DNA of 32,498 bases from Bacteroidetes bacterium GWF2_33_38 (GTDB lineage: Bacteria; Bacteroidota; Bacteroidia; Bacteroidales; GWF2-33-38). Both the position numbers and the translations under genes were made by a program. Positions 16,870 through 25,660 of this stretch are shown here, in pieces; the stretch's first letter is position 1; each line of letters starts with the position of its first letter. The DNA is taken from the NCBI GenBank assembly GCA_001769505.1, contig MEOF01000037.1:1-32498 (forward strand), in the 5' to 3' direction. The notes under the pieces were generated by a model. It was not told the DNA's origin and did no database searches. It saw nothing but the letters and a program-made list of their open reading frames with translations.

Positions 16870-17715
16870 CTATACGTTTCTTTTTTGGTAATACAATTGT
16901 TTTTTATCAAATCGACTTGAGAATGGACCCAAAATGCTTTCGTGCAATCCAATTACTAAATAGCTTTTATCTTTCAGAGAATTATGAAATAACTCAAAAA
17001 CTCTGTTTTGCAATAGTGTATTGAAATAAATTAACACATTCCTGCAAATTATGATATCGAAATTCATGTCAAATTTATTTTTTTCGTTAACTAAATCGTG
17101 TTTTCTAAAAATTGCCTTTCCGGTAATTAACGATTTGGCGACCATTGTATCTTTAGTCTTGTTAATGTCGAAATATTTTTCAAAATCAAGTGGCGATTTT
17201 CTTTTCTTTATTTCTTCTTCGGTATTGAAAATGGCATCAAAATTTTCGATATATATTTTATTAAAAGTGTATTTATAAACCCCTTTTCGGGCTTCATCTA
17301 ATACGGTTGTATTCAAGTCGGTTCCTAAAATATTTGCTTTATGCAATAAATTAAGTTCGTTGAGTAAAATCATCATCGAATACACTTCTTGACCCGACGA
17401 ACATCCTGCATGCCAAATATTTATCATTTCTTTATCCTGAAATTCAGGAAGAATTTTATCCTTTAGCATAATCCAAACATTCGGGTCGCGAAGTAACTCT
17501 GTAGTATTGACAGTAATATCGCGAACCATTTTTTCAAGAAAATCGTCGTCTTTTTCCATTTTTCTGACCAACTCATTAACCGTTAGTCTATTGTCGGCAA
17601 CAACTTTTTCAATTCTGCGTTTGAATGACTTTTCGGTATATTCAGAAAAATCGTAAGCGGAGTTCGATTTCACGGTTTCAATAAACAGTCGAATATCCTC
17701 GTCAATAATTTCCAT
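16870..17715 (-). CDS. cheR: CheR-type protein-glutamate O-methyltransferase
   Basis: 281 residues from the ATG at 17715. CheR methylates glutamates of chemoreceptors using S-adenosylmethionine. Seen here: N-terminal helical domain with FKRRIEK, VNTTELLRDPNVW, the SAM motif IWHAGCSSGQEVYS (about 100-113), acidic GTDLN (about 131-135), and ICRNVLIYF (about 223-231). A TTG at 17751 opens the frame 12 codons earlier, but it lies within the predicted -7 promoter element, so the ATG is preferred. First gene of the cassette with a degenerate CheR (stop and alternative GTG overlap) and CheB. The absence of receptors nearby and of a receiver on CheB suggests a non-classical sensory adaptation module. 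Confidence 0.93.
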   Translation of the reverse strand: MEIIDEDIRLFIETVKSNSAYDFSEYTEKSFKRRIEKVVADNRLTVNELVRKMEKDDDFLEKMVRDITVNTTELLRDPNVWIMLKDKILPEFQDKEMINIWHAGCSSGQEVYSMMILLNELNLLHKANILGTDLNTTVLDEARKGVYKYTFNKIYIENFDAIFNTEEEIKKRKSPLDFEKYFDINKTKDTMVAKSLITGKAIFRKHDLVNEKNKFDMNFDIIICRNVLIYFNTLLQNRVFELFHNSLKDKSYLVIGLHESILGPFSSRFDKKQLYYQKRNV

Positions 17716-17748
17716 TTTTGTTACAGTAATGTGAATTTTATAGTTTAC

Positions 17749-17778
17749 CAAATATAATGATTAATCCATTATTTTCAA
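17749..17778 (-). promoter_or_regulatory. Predicted promoter of the cheR-cheR-cheB cassette
   Basis: Read on the minus strand: TTG (17778-17776), exactly 19 nt, TATATTTG (17756-17749), a full match to TAnnTTTG. The start would be near 17742, about 27 nt before the ATG. Confidence 0.75.
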
Positions 17779-17859
17779 GTTCGAATCCACTTTTATTAAA
17801 AACATGTTGTAAAAAGCTATTTTTCGGCATCAAAAAATGAAAAATTATACAATATTGCA

Positions 17860-17867
17860 TATCTTTG
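17860..17867 (+). promoter_or_regulatory. Predicted -7 element of purQ
   Basis: TATCTTTG matches TAnnTTTG exactly, 25 bp before the purQ ATG. No TTG is found at the expected -33 spacing, so this is weaker than the divergent cheR promoter. Confidence 0.5.
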
Positions 17868-17892
17868 AAAAACAATTTTAAAACAATTTCTC

Positions 17893-18585
17893 ATGAAGTT
17901 TGGAGTAGTAATTTTTCCTGGATCGAATTGCGATGAAGATATGATTTATGTTCTTGAATCAGTTATGGAACAGGAAGTTGTAAGATTATGGCACAAAGAT
18001 ACTGATTTGCAACATGTCGATGGAATATTTCTTCCGGGTGGATTTTCGTTTGGCGATTATTTACGTTCAGGAGCAATTGCAAAATTTTCCCCTATCATGA
18101 AAAGTGTAATTGAGTTTGCTAACAAGGGCGGTTTTGTTTTTGGGGTCTGCAATGGTTTTCAGGTTCTTTGCGAGTCAGGATTGTTGCCAGGTGCTCTTTT
18201 GCATAACGATAATCAAAAATTTATTTGCAAAAATATTTTCATAAAACCCGACAACAATACTTCAGCATTAACGAATTTGATTCCTGAAAAAGCAACGCTG
18301 AAAATTCCAATTGCTCATGGCGAAGGACGCTATTATGCCGATGTCGAAACGCTTAAAAATATGCGACTTAACAAACAAATTTTGTTTAGATATTGTAACG
18401 AAGATGGAAGTATTAATTTAGAGTCGAATCCAAACGGTTCAGTCGAAAATATTGCAGGAGTTTGTAACGAAAAACGAAATGTTTATGGAATGATGCCACA
18501 TCCCGAAAGAGCATCGGACGATGAGCTTGGAAATACCGACGGACGAATTATTTTCGAATCAATCTTGAAATCTTTTATCGGATAA
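17893..18585 (+). CDS. purQ: Phosphoribosylformylglycinamidine synthase, glutaminase subunit
   Basis: 230 residues, normal for PurQ. It hydrolyses glutamine and passes ammonia to PurL, which converts FGAR to FGAM in purine synthesis (with PurS). The class I glutamine amidotransferase triad is visible: C86 in GVCNGFQVLC, H203 and E205 in GMMPHPERASD. Other signatures are FPGSNCDED at the N-terminus, FLPGGFSFGDYLRSGAIA and PIAHGEGRYY. A separate purQ implies the small-PurL/PurS/PurQ arrangement rather than the single long PurL common in many Bacteroidota; purL and purS are not in this window. It is monocistronic here and divergent from the cheR cassette. Confidence 0.97.
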   Translation: MKFGVVIFPGSNCDEDMIYVLESVMEQEVVRLWHKDTDLQHVDGIFLPGGFSFGDYLRSGAIAKFSPIMKSVIEFANKGGFVFGVCNGFQVLCESGLLPGALLHNDNQKFICKNIFIKPDNNTSALTNLIPEKATLKIPIAHGEGRYYADVETLKNMRLNKQILFRYCNEDGSINLESNPNGSVENIAGVCNEKRNVYGMMPHPERASDDELGNTDGRIIFESILKSFIG

Positions 18586-18743
18586 TTTTCCTTGTGTAGC
18601 AATTTGCTTTGATTTTCTGAACATTATTAGGGAAATCTAATCTTTTTTATCACTAAACGCATTGATATTTTCAAGCTTAGACTCTTATTCGATGTCTCTG
18701 TATTAACTTCAAACCTGAAAAATTGCGTCTTTTTTTGAAATCA

Positions 18744-18887
18744 TACCAATTCTATTTCCATATGACACATATGTGATTTTTTAGATTCCCTTTTTCAAGG
18801 GAATGTGCCTCAAAAAATTACCACATACCCGCAAAAGCGGGTATCTTATTTTTAAATTGTGTCGGTCACATTGAATCGTAATAGGTG
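18744..18887 (+). mobile_element. MITE-like element, copy B (144 bp)
   Basis: Left end TACCAATT (18744-18751), right end AATAGGTG (18880-18887, two mismatches to AATTGGTA). Flanked by TCA on both sides (18741-18743, 18888-18890). Internal structure, shared by all copies: palindrome CACATATGTG (18766-18775); hairpin ATTCCCTT/AAGGGAAT with loop TTTC (18785-18804); hairpin TACCCGC/GCGGGTA with loop AAAA (18826-18843). One substitution separates this copy from the 29666 copy across the core. Confidence 0.87.
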
Positions 18888-18971
18888 TCAAATCACCAAA
18901 AATAAAACCGAAGGGCTATTTATATTTGGCTTGATTTTTCTCATCGATTTTAAAATCTTATTCTTTTTGCT

Positions 18972-18979
18972 TAAATTTG
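18972..18979 (+). promoter_or_regulatory. Predicted -7 element of the C39-like peptidase gene
   Basis: TAAATTTG, an exact TAnnTTTG match, 24 bp before the ATG at 19004. No TTG at the expected -33 distance. Confidence 0.45.
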
Positions 18980-19003
18980 AGATGAATAAAAATCAATTAT
19001 ACC

Positions 19004-22000
19004 ATGAGAACAAAATTACTTCTTTTATCAATGCTTATTTCCATAAATTTATTTTCGCAAAACGAAGATTACGATTTTGCATATAGAGCCGAATCCGAAG
19101 GATATTTCACAAATCTTGCACAAAGTTCAAAAGGTCTTGTGTATACCGACAATTATGCTTCGAAACTATATTTGCTCGAAAATGGAGTTTCGCAAGTATT
19201 AGTTTCTTCGCCAGGTTGTGGTAGATACTACAACATTTCGCCCGATAAATCTAAAATAGGATACAAACATATTACCGAAACAGGACTCCAAGCTCCTGCT
19301 ATTTACGATTTGAATACTGGAGATATAAAGTTATTGCATCAACCCGTTAAACTTTGCGGGCAAGTATTTTTTGCCCAAAATGGAACTATTGTTTATACTA
19401 TCGGGACAAAACTTCAAATTTTACAAGATAAGAAAACAAAAGAAGTTGAACTTGGAATTTATGTAAATTATACGCCTATTTCGTCTGATGGAAAATATGT
19501 TGTTGTAAATTCAATCGACGATCAGCTTTCAATATTAAATCTTTCAAGCCTAGAGAAAATACAATTTACAAACAACCTAACTGGATATGTGTATCCTAAA
19601 TGGTCGCCCGATAACAAAAAAATTATGTTTTCATCACTAGATGGTAATTTATATGTGTTCGATTTGCTTGAAAATGCAACGTATGACTTAGGAAGGGGCG
19701 GAAACGCAAATTGGGATAATAACTCGAAAAAAATTTTATTTCAAGAAATATTTTCACAAGATTTTAAATTTTTAGGTTCTGAAATAGTTCGCATTAAATA
19801 TAATGGAACAGAAAAACATTACTTAACACAGACTCCTGAAATCAACGAAATGAATCCGATTATTGGAAACAATAATGAAATATTTTATCACACTTACAAT
19901 CAACGAAAACTTGTGAAAGCAAATCTTAACGCCGATAAATCGGGTCTACTTTCAGAAACGGTTTTGTTTCACGAATCCAATCCGCTTGAAATAGCGTTTT
20001 TCAACACAAATGCATATCAACAAACCAAAGACGAAGTTATCATTCGTATTCCAGGAGAGGTGCCATATGTTCATCAGGTTTATGACACTCCAACTTGGCA
20101 TGCCGGCTGGGGCTCATGTGCTCCAACAACATCGGTAATGGCATTTGCATATTTTAATCGCTTACCAAAATGGCCTACCGAAGTTGACCATGGTCAATCG
20201 TGGGATCCACATACAAACGACTATGGCTCATACGTTGCCGATAGATATCGTTTTCGTGAGGTTTATTACGAATCAACCGAAGATGCTTATGGAACAACTG
20301 CTTACGGCGGATATGGTTACATGTGGACAGGCTCTTATTCGCCAAATTCTCGTATGCGTCAATACATCGAAAACCATGGAATTACATCGAATCAGCTTTG
20401 GACATCAAGTTGTACATATTCATATACCACAACAGAAATTGATTTAGGTTACCCACATCCGCTTTGTAATTATCTTACATCATCGGGGCATTTAACTCTT
20501 GCTATCGGATATTTTCAAGATCAACACACATTAGTATTCAACGATCCTTACGGAAATAAAAATACTCCGGGCTATCCTAGTTACGACGGGCAAGATTCAT
20601 ATTACGATTGGCCTGGCTATAGCAATGGATATCAAAATTTAGATAACGATGGAAGCCATGGAGGAATTGCATGGACAGTTCGTGCCCGCACTACTGAAAA
20701 GGCTTATAACGACACCCTGATTGACGACAACGACTACGAACATGGGTTTTATATTCACAATCAAACCCCTTCGCACCAGCGATATTTTAGATCACAACTG
20801 ATTGGTTATGGTGGTCAGATGTGGTGGACAGGTTCTATGTCAACAGGTTCAGATGTTTGCTATGTTACTTGGACTCCAACCTTGGACGAAGCCGCAGATT
20901 ATGAAGTATTTGCATATATTCCTTCCAATTATGCAACAGCACAAGATTGTCGATATAAAATTCATTTTAATGGAGGAGACACAACTGTAATTGTTGACCA
21001 AGGATTATATTCCGACGAGTGGGTTTCTTTAGGAATTTTCCCTTTTTTACAAGGACAAGAAAGCTCTGTTTATCTTGGCGACTATAATGGCTACGATGGC
21101 GAATATATGGCTTTTGATGCGATTAAGTTTAGTAAAATTCCAAACCAAATTCAATTTGAAGTTACAAATGTTTCATGTCATGGCGGTTCAGATGGGCAGG
21201 TTATAGTAAATATTGCAGGAGGACAATCTCCATATACTTATTCTTGGGATACAACAGGGACTCGTGATGGGTCAACAGTTATAAATGGCTTATCAGCAGG
21301 AACATATTCTGTAACTGTAACCGATGCAAATTTGCTTGAATATATTGCTTCTGTAACTGTTTTACAACCAGACCCTCTTGAAATTACTTTTTCAACATCC
21401 GACCCATTAACAATTGGAGGGAGCAATGGATACATTAATGTTACTGTAAATGGAGGTACTCCTCCTTACACTTACATATGGTCGAATGGAGAGATAACAC
21501 ATAATTTGATAACTCTAATGGCTGGATATTATGAATTGACTGTCATAGATATGAATGGTTGTCAGAAAATACAAGGCACTGAACTTTTTGATCCAACTTG
21601 CAACACTCCAAGTTCTTTGTTGGCGTCTGAAATTAGTCAATCTTCGGTAGAACTAAGTTGGAGCGACGAAAATACGGAATATGGATATCTTTTAATGTAT
21701 CAAATCGATGGAAGCTCTGAGTGGGACAGCCTTAATGTTAATACAAACAACAGTTTTTTAGCGGGTTTAGCAGTAAGCACTTTATACAATTGGCAAATTG
21801 CGAGCATTTGTAACAACGATACTTCGGTTTTTGCAACTTCAAATTTCACAACTTCGGCATTGTTGCCAAGCTATACCTCAACCGCTTGTATAGGAAAGTT
21901 TACCGATACTGGTGGCGAAAACAATTTGTACGACCACAACGAAGATTATACATTTACGATTGCACCAACAGGGGCTACTAAAATCAGCATTTCTTTTTCA

Positions 22001-24163
22001 CAATTCGACTGTGAAGCAGGATACGACACTTTGTGGGTTTACGATGGATCAAACACATCTTCTCCTCTAATTGGAGCATTCAACGGAACAGTATCGCCAG
22101 GAACAATTGTTTCAAGCGGAGGTAGCTTAACTTTTTATTTTTGGTCAGACTATGCAACCGTAACCGATGGTTGGGTAGCAAATTGGATTTCAATAGGTGG
22201 AAATTGTAACATAAATCCAACAACCGAAATTGCAAGCCTAGAAGATTGGCAAACAGATAATTTTACAGTCGATTTTACAGACACTGATTTTGAAGGAGAA
22301 GGTATAAAGAGCAGTTTCTATAATCTAGCTTTTTCTAGCGATACAAATTGGATTTCAAACCCATTAAATGGATTTTTGTATGATGACTTTGAAGACAATT
22401 CGATTACAGATTGGACAAGCTTTTCGGGTACATGGAACACAAATAGTGGTGTTTTGTCTCAGGCTGACGCAGCGGTTCTAAATACAAATTTGTATATTCC
22501 GATAAATCAAGATAGTTTGACCGACTATTTATACAGTTTTAAAATGAAAATTTACAACGATGCAAGCTCTACAACGGAAAGAGCCGGCTTACATTTTTTT
22601 GTCGATAGTCCGGAAGGATTAGAACGAGGAAACTCTTATTTAGCATGGTTTAGACCTAATGAAAACAGATTGCAAATTTGGGAAAATATTAACAATGTAG
22701 ATTATTTAAAAACAAATGATTATGTGCCATTTGCTTTCGATATTTGGCACGATATTAAATTTTATTACAGCTCAAATAGTGGAGAAATTTCCGTTTATGT
22801 TGACGATATTTTATCTTCATCATGGATTGATGAAAATCCATTTAAAGCTGGACAATACATTTCGCTCAGAACTCGCTATTGCAAAGCAGACTTCGATAAT
22901 TTTGTTGTTTACGAATCAAGAAGTATCGACTCGGAAGTAAGTGTCGGAGAAAATATATCAGACGATATTATGGCTCAAAATCTAAGCCCTGAAAATCCAT
23001 CATGCAAAATAAGTTCGATTGTTTTAAGTGAGTTGAACTATTTTTCAGCGACCGACGTCAAAAATCAAAATATTGATTGGTCTTCGCCTTCAAATACCAT
23101 GATGGTTATTGATGGATTGGCAGCAGATATTGACACATCAAATTCAAACAATATATTGTCAGCATGGTGGTTCTCATCAACCGATGCAAATTCGGATATT
23201 AAAAAGTATCATTATGCTATTGGAACAAGTCCAGGAAACAACGATGTTCAAGATTGGCTCGAAAATGGACTTGACACAACTGTAACGGTATCGGGTTTAT
23301 TGTCTCTTCAGAATGGAATGCGATATTATTTTTCGGTTAAAACCGAAAACAATGCAGGATTATTCTCAAACATTGTTTCGTCTGATGGGCAAATTGCAAT
23401 TTTATTACCATCGATTACTTTTGGTGCTGATAATTACGATATTTGTGCAAACGAATCGGTTTCTTTTATTAATATGACAGAAAATGCAAGTTCGTACCAA
23501 TGGATTTTTGAAGGAGGAACTCCTAACACAAGTACCGAAGAATCTCCAATTATTCAATATAATTCATCAGGAACATTTACAGTTACATTAATTGCAATTG
23601 GAAATGCAGGGACCGATACTCTAATTCAAGAAAACTATATCAATGTTAACCCGCTAACGGTATCTTCGTTCGATATATATGACGATACTCTCATCATTTC
23701 AAATCCGACAGGAATTTTTTCAAATAATTCCAGCAATAGTATTTCATATTTATGGAGCTTTGGTGATGGCACAACGTCAACCGACCAAAATCCATATCAT
23801 ATATACACAAACGTGGGAGAATATGCCGTACAATTAATTGCCTACAGCGAAAATTGTGAAAACGATACTAGCGAAAGTATTATACATGTATTGAATACTG
23901 ATGGAATAAATGATTTTAATATCACAAACTTGAATATTTATCCTAACCCATTTAGTATTTCAACAAATGTAAGATTTGAGAACCCGAATGGTTTCCCGTA
24001 TATGTTAAGAATATTTGATATTACAGGAAAAGAATTGCGTGTAATTTCTGATATTAGAACAAACCAATACTCTCTAAATCGAGAAAATCTAGTTAATGGA
24101 GTTTATTTTATCGAACTTATTGGCGATAAGTTATATCGTGGAGTTTTGATTGTTCAAGAGTAA
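19004..24163 (+). CDS. Secreted multidomain C39-like peptidase with type IX (type A) sorting domain
   Basis: 1719 residues. Signal peptide about 1-19 (LLLLSMLISINLFSQ). Residues about 30-310 resemble TolB/PD40 beta-propeller blades (YPKWSPDNKKIMFSS). Residues about 340-560 form a papain-like C39-type peptidase with C372 (WGSCAPTTSVMAF), H496 (GHLTLAIGYF) and N513-D514 (FNDPYGN). A golvesin-like domain follows (RYFRSQLIGYGGQMWW, AFDAIKFSK). Then come two SprB-like repeats (about 720-870), an FN3-like domain, a CUB-like domain from about 960 (DTLWVYDG), a concanavalin-like segment (FEDNSITDW to FDNFVVYESR), another FN3-like segment, and two PKD-like domains (about 1465-1620, WSFGDGTTSTDQNP). 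The type A sorting domain is at the C-terminus (about 1640-1719; NIYPNPF, NGVYFIEL). Probably exported by the type IX system and anchored at the surface; substrate unknown. The combination is what is notable. Catalytic activity is inferred from motifs. Confidence 0.88.
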   Translation: MRTKLLLLSMLISINLFSQNEDYDFAYRAESEGYFTNLAQSSKGLVYTDNYASKLYLLENGVSQVLVSSPGCGRYYNISPDKSKIGYKHITETGLQAPAIYDLNTGDIKLLHQPVKLCGQVFFAQNGTIVYTIGTKLQILQDKKTKEVELGIYVNYTPISSDGKYVVVNSIDDQLSILNLSSLEKIQFTNNLTGYVYPKWSPDNKKIMFSSLDGNLYVFDLLENATYDLGRGGNANWDNNSKKILFQEIFSQDFKFLGSEIVRIKYNGTEKHYLTQTPEINEMNPIIGNNNEIFYHTYNQRKLVKANLNADKSGLLSETVLFHESNPLEIAFFNTNAYQQTKDEVIIRIPGEVPYVHQVYDTPTWHAGWGSCAPTTSVMAFAYFNRLPKWPTEVDHGQSWDPHTNDYGSYVADRYRFREVYYESTEDAYGTTAYGGYGYMWTGSYSPNSRMRQYIENHGITSNQLWTSSCTYSYTTTEIDLGYPHPLCNYLTSSGHLTLAIGYFQDQHTLVFNDPYGNKNTPGYPSYDGQDSYYDWPGYSNGYQNLDNDGSHGGIAWTVRARTTEKAYNDTLIDDNDYEHGFYIHNQTPSHQRYFRSQLIGYGGQMWWTGSMSTGSDVCYVTWTPTLDEAADYEVFAYIPSNYATAQDCRYKIHFNGGDTTVIVDQGLYSDEWVSLGIFPFLQGQESSVYLGDYNGYDGEYMAFDAIKFSKIPNQIQFEVTNVSCHGGSDGQVIVNIAGGQSPYTYSWDTTGTRDGSTVINGLSAGTYSVTVTDANLLEYIASVTVLQPDPLEITFSTSDPLTIGGSNGYINVTVNGGTPPYTYIWSNGEITHNLITLMAGYYELTVIDMNGCQKIQGTELFDPTCNTPSSLLASEISQSSVELSWSDENTEYGYLLMYQIDGSSEWDSLNVNTNNSFLAGLAVSTLYNWQIASICNNDTSVFATSNFTTSALLPSYTSTACIGKFTDTGGENNLYDHNEDYTFTIAPTGATKISISFSQFDCEAGYDTLWVYDGSNTSSPLIGAFNGTVSPGTIVSSGGSLTFYFWSDYATVTDGWVANWISIGGNCNINPTTEIASLEDWQTDNFTVDFTDTDFEGEGIKSSFYNLAFSSDTNWISNPLNGFLYDDFEDNSITDWTSFSGTWNTNSGVLSQADAAVLNTNLYIPINQDSLTDYLYSFKMKIYNDASSTTERAGLHFFVDSPEGLERGNSYLAWFRPNENRLQIWENINNVDYLKTNDYVPFAFDIWHDIKFYYSSNSGEISVYVDDILSSSWIDENPFKAGQYISLRTRYCKADFDNFVVYESRSIDSEVSVGENISDDIMAQNLSPENPSCKISSIVLSELNYFSATDVKNQNIDWSSPSNTMMVIDGLAADIDTSNSNNILSAWWFSSTDANSDIKKYHYAIGTSPGNNDVQDWLENGLDTTVTVSGLLSLQNGMRYYFSVKTENNAGLFSNIVSSDGQIAILLPSITFGADNYDICANESVSFINMTENASSYQWIFEGGTPNTSTEESPIIQYNSSGTFTVTLIAIGNAGTDTLIQENYINVNPLTVSSFDIYDDTLIISNPTGIFSNNSSNSISYLWSFGDGTTSTDQNPYHIYTNVGEYAVQLIAYSENCENDTSESIIHVLNTDGINDFNITNLNIYPNPFSISTNVRFENPNGFPYMLRIFDITGKELRVISDIRTNQYSLNRENLVNGVYFIELIGDKLYRGVLIVQE

Positions 24164-24170
24164 AGAAAAT

Positions 24171-24199
24171 AAAAAAGGCGATTTTTATCGCCTTTTTTT
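24171..24199 (+). terminator. Rho-independent terminator after the C39-like peptidase gene
   Basis: A-tract, GGCGAT (24177-24182), loop TTTT, ATCGCC (24187-24192), T-run. Starts 7 bp after the stop codon. Confidence 0.93.
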
Positions 24200-24219
24200 A
24201 TAAAGCACTATTATTTAAC

Positions 24220-24297
24220 AGATTGCTTCACTACGTTCGCAATGACGTAACTTGCAGACAACTAGTCGCTTTGTCATTGCGAGGAACGAAGCAATCT
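24220..24297. repeat. Inverted pair of a dispersed-type repeat
   Basis: Left arm from AGATTGCTTC through ACGTTCGCAATGACG (24220-24247); right arm GTCATTGCGA, GGAACGAAGCAATCT (24273-24297). The arms are near-perfect inverted complements around a 25-nt spacer. Sequences of the form GTCATTGCGAGGAACGAAGC are familiar as short interspersed repeats in many bacterial genomes (general recollection, not searched). It sits between a plus-strand terminator and the end of the minus-strand ppnP gene, so it could fold in either transcript. Confidence 0.7.
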
Positions 24298-24337
24298 CAA
24301 AATATACAGGACTATATTATTATGAAATGTTGTAAAA

Positions 24338-24619
24338 TTATCGATATAAACACAAGTAGCTGGTGTCTCCATCGATTTTTAATTGGAATTTTTGATTTGC
24401 TTCAACAATAAATGTTTCATTATCGTTAAATACTTTCCAATCGCTTGAGTTTGGAAGTTTAACCGTCATTTTTCCCGATGTTACGGTCATAAATTCTTTT
24501 TGCGAAGTGCCAAATTCGTATTCGCCTTTTGCCATTACACCCACTGTTGCACTTCCTTCTGGCATTTCAAATGCGATTGACTTCACTTTTCCGTCGAAAT
24601 ATTCGTTTACTTTATACAT
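24338..24619 (-). CDS. ppnP: Pyrimidine/purine nucleoside phosphorylase PpnP
   Basis: 93 residues, the typical length of this single-domain cupin family (formerly DUF1255/YaiE). PpnP cleaves a broad range of nucleosides with phosphate to give free base and ribose-1-phosphate. Matches to the family pattern run along the whole chain: [14 protein letters not shown] at the N-terminus, [37 protein letters not shown] and the final TSYLCLYR. It is a single gene divergent from exbB. Its role fits nucleoside salvage alongside the de novo genes purD and purQ elsewhere in the window. No good promoter consensus is seen upstream. Confidence 0.95.
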   Translation of the reverse strand: MYKVNEYFDGKVKSIAFEMPEGSATVGVMAKGEYEFGTSQKEFMTVTSGKMTVKLPNSSDWKVFNDNETFIVEANQKFQLKIDGDTSYLCLYR

Positions 24620-24768
24620 AATACATTTCTTTTAAATTTTTGGTAAAATTAAAAATAATCAGCAATAGAAATCGATTTTTTATCTTGATTTCAGACGAAT
24701 ATGTTTTATATTACCTTAATATGTATCAAACTGTTTCGATTTTTTATATGTATGAATAATTATTTTTT

Positions 24769-24776
24769 TATATTTG
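24769..24776 (+). promoter_or_regulatory. Predicted -7 element of the exbB operon
   Basis: TATATTTG matches TAnnTTTG exactly, 56 bp before the exbB ATG; no TTG at -33. Predicted leader about 50 nt. Confidence 0.5.
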
Positions 24777-24832
24777 CACATTAAGAAATTGACTAATAAT
24801 TATAAATAACTAAAATTTAAATTTTCTAAAAC

Positions 24833-25654
24833 ATGAAAAAACTATTTGGATTTATTGCTATTTTTGGAATGTTAACTATCGGATTGTCTAGCATTTATGC
24901 TCAAAATACCGAATCAACTCCAGTAGAAAAAGAATCAGCTACACCAACAACAGCACCTGCTGCTGACAAAGTTGAAGCCGTTGCTGCAGGCGAAATCGAA
25001 GCAGCTCCAGCAGCCGAAGAAGCTTCTTTTCACCAACAATTAAAACAAAAATTTATCGAAGGTGGTGCTTTATGGATGACCCCGATTTTACTTTGTTTAA
25101 TTGTAGGATTGGCATTAGCTATCGAAAGAGTTATTTATTTAAACCTTGCAACTACCAACACCGAAAAACTTTTAAATAAAGTTGAAAAAGCGTTGAATGA
25201 AGGTGGTGTTGAACAAGCAAAAGAAGTTTGCCGTAACACTAGAGGTCCAATTGCAGGTATTTTCTATCAAGGTCTTGACCGATCTAAAGAAGGAATCGAC
25301 GTAGTTGAAAAAACAGTTGTATCTTACGGAAGCGTTCAAATGGGATTATTAGAATCGGGATTAACTTGGATTTCGTTGTTTATCGCACTTGCACCGATGT
25401 TGGGTTTCTTGGGAACAGTTGTTGGTATGATTCAAGCATTCGATGCTATTCAAGCAGCTGGTGACATTTCTCCAACTCTTGTTGCTTCAGGTATTAAAGT
25501 TGCGTTAATCACAACCGTATTCGGACTTGTTGTTGCAATTATACTACAAATACTTTACAATTACTTATTATCTAAAATCGACGGAATTGTTAATTCAATG
25601 GAAGATGCTTCGATTTCGTTAATCGACATTATTGTTAAATCATCTAAAAAATAG
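24833..25654 (+). CDS. exbB: ExbB/TolQ-family proton-channel protein with signal peptide and Ala/Pro/Glu linker
   Basis: 273 residues. The N-terminus is a signal-like segment (1-23, ending SSIYAQ) followed by a low-complexity Ala/Pro/Glu linker (about 25-65). This is the form seen in long ExbB proteins. Then come three transmembrane helices: about 79-103 (WMTPILLCLIVGLALAIERV), 178-202 (ISLFIALAPMLGFLGTVVGM) and 221-246 (IKVALITTVFGLVVAIILQI). The second and third match the conserved MotA/TolQ/ExbB domain. With ExbD it forms the inner-membrane motor that uses the proton gradient to drive TonB and outer-membrane receptors such as the two in this window. First gene of a four-gene operon. Confidence 0.93.
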   Translation: MKKLFGFIAIFGMLTIGLSSIYAQNTESTPVEKESATPTTAPAADKVEAVAAGEIEAAPAAEEASFHQQLKQKFIEGGALWMTPILLCLIVGLALAIERVIYLNLATTNTEKLLNKVEKALNEGGVEQAKEVCRNTRGPIAGIFYQGLDRSKEGIDVVEKTVVSYGSVQMGLLESGLTWISLFIALAPMLGFLGTVVGMIQAFDAIQAAGDISPTLVASGIKVALITTVFGLVVAIILQILYNYLLSKIDGIVNSMEDASISLIDIIVKSSKK

Positions 25655-25660
25655 ATATTT

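Larger units (their letters stand above)
18586..19003. other. Intergenic region between purQ and the C39-like peptidase gene
   Basis: Contains MITE-like copy B (18744-18887) and, close to the next gene, a -7-like box (18972-18979). I see no gene and no clear terminator in 18586-18740. Confidence 0.6.

Noticed and set aside
18859-19086. Plus-strand 75-codon frame overlapping the start of the C39-like peptidase gene
   Set aside because: It begins inside MITE copy B and runs into the signal peptide region in another frame; no supporting features.
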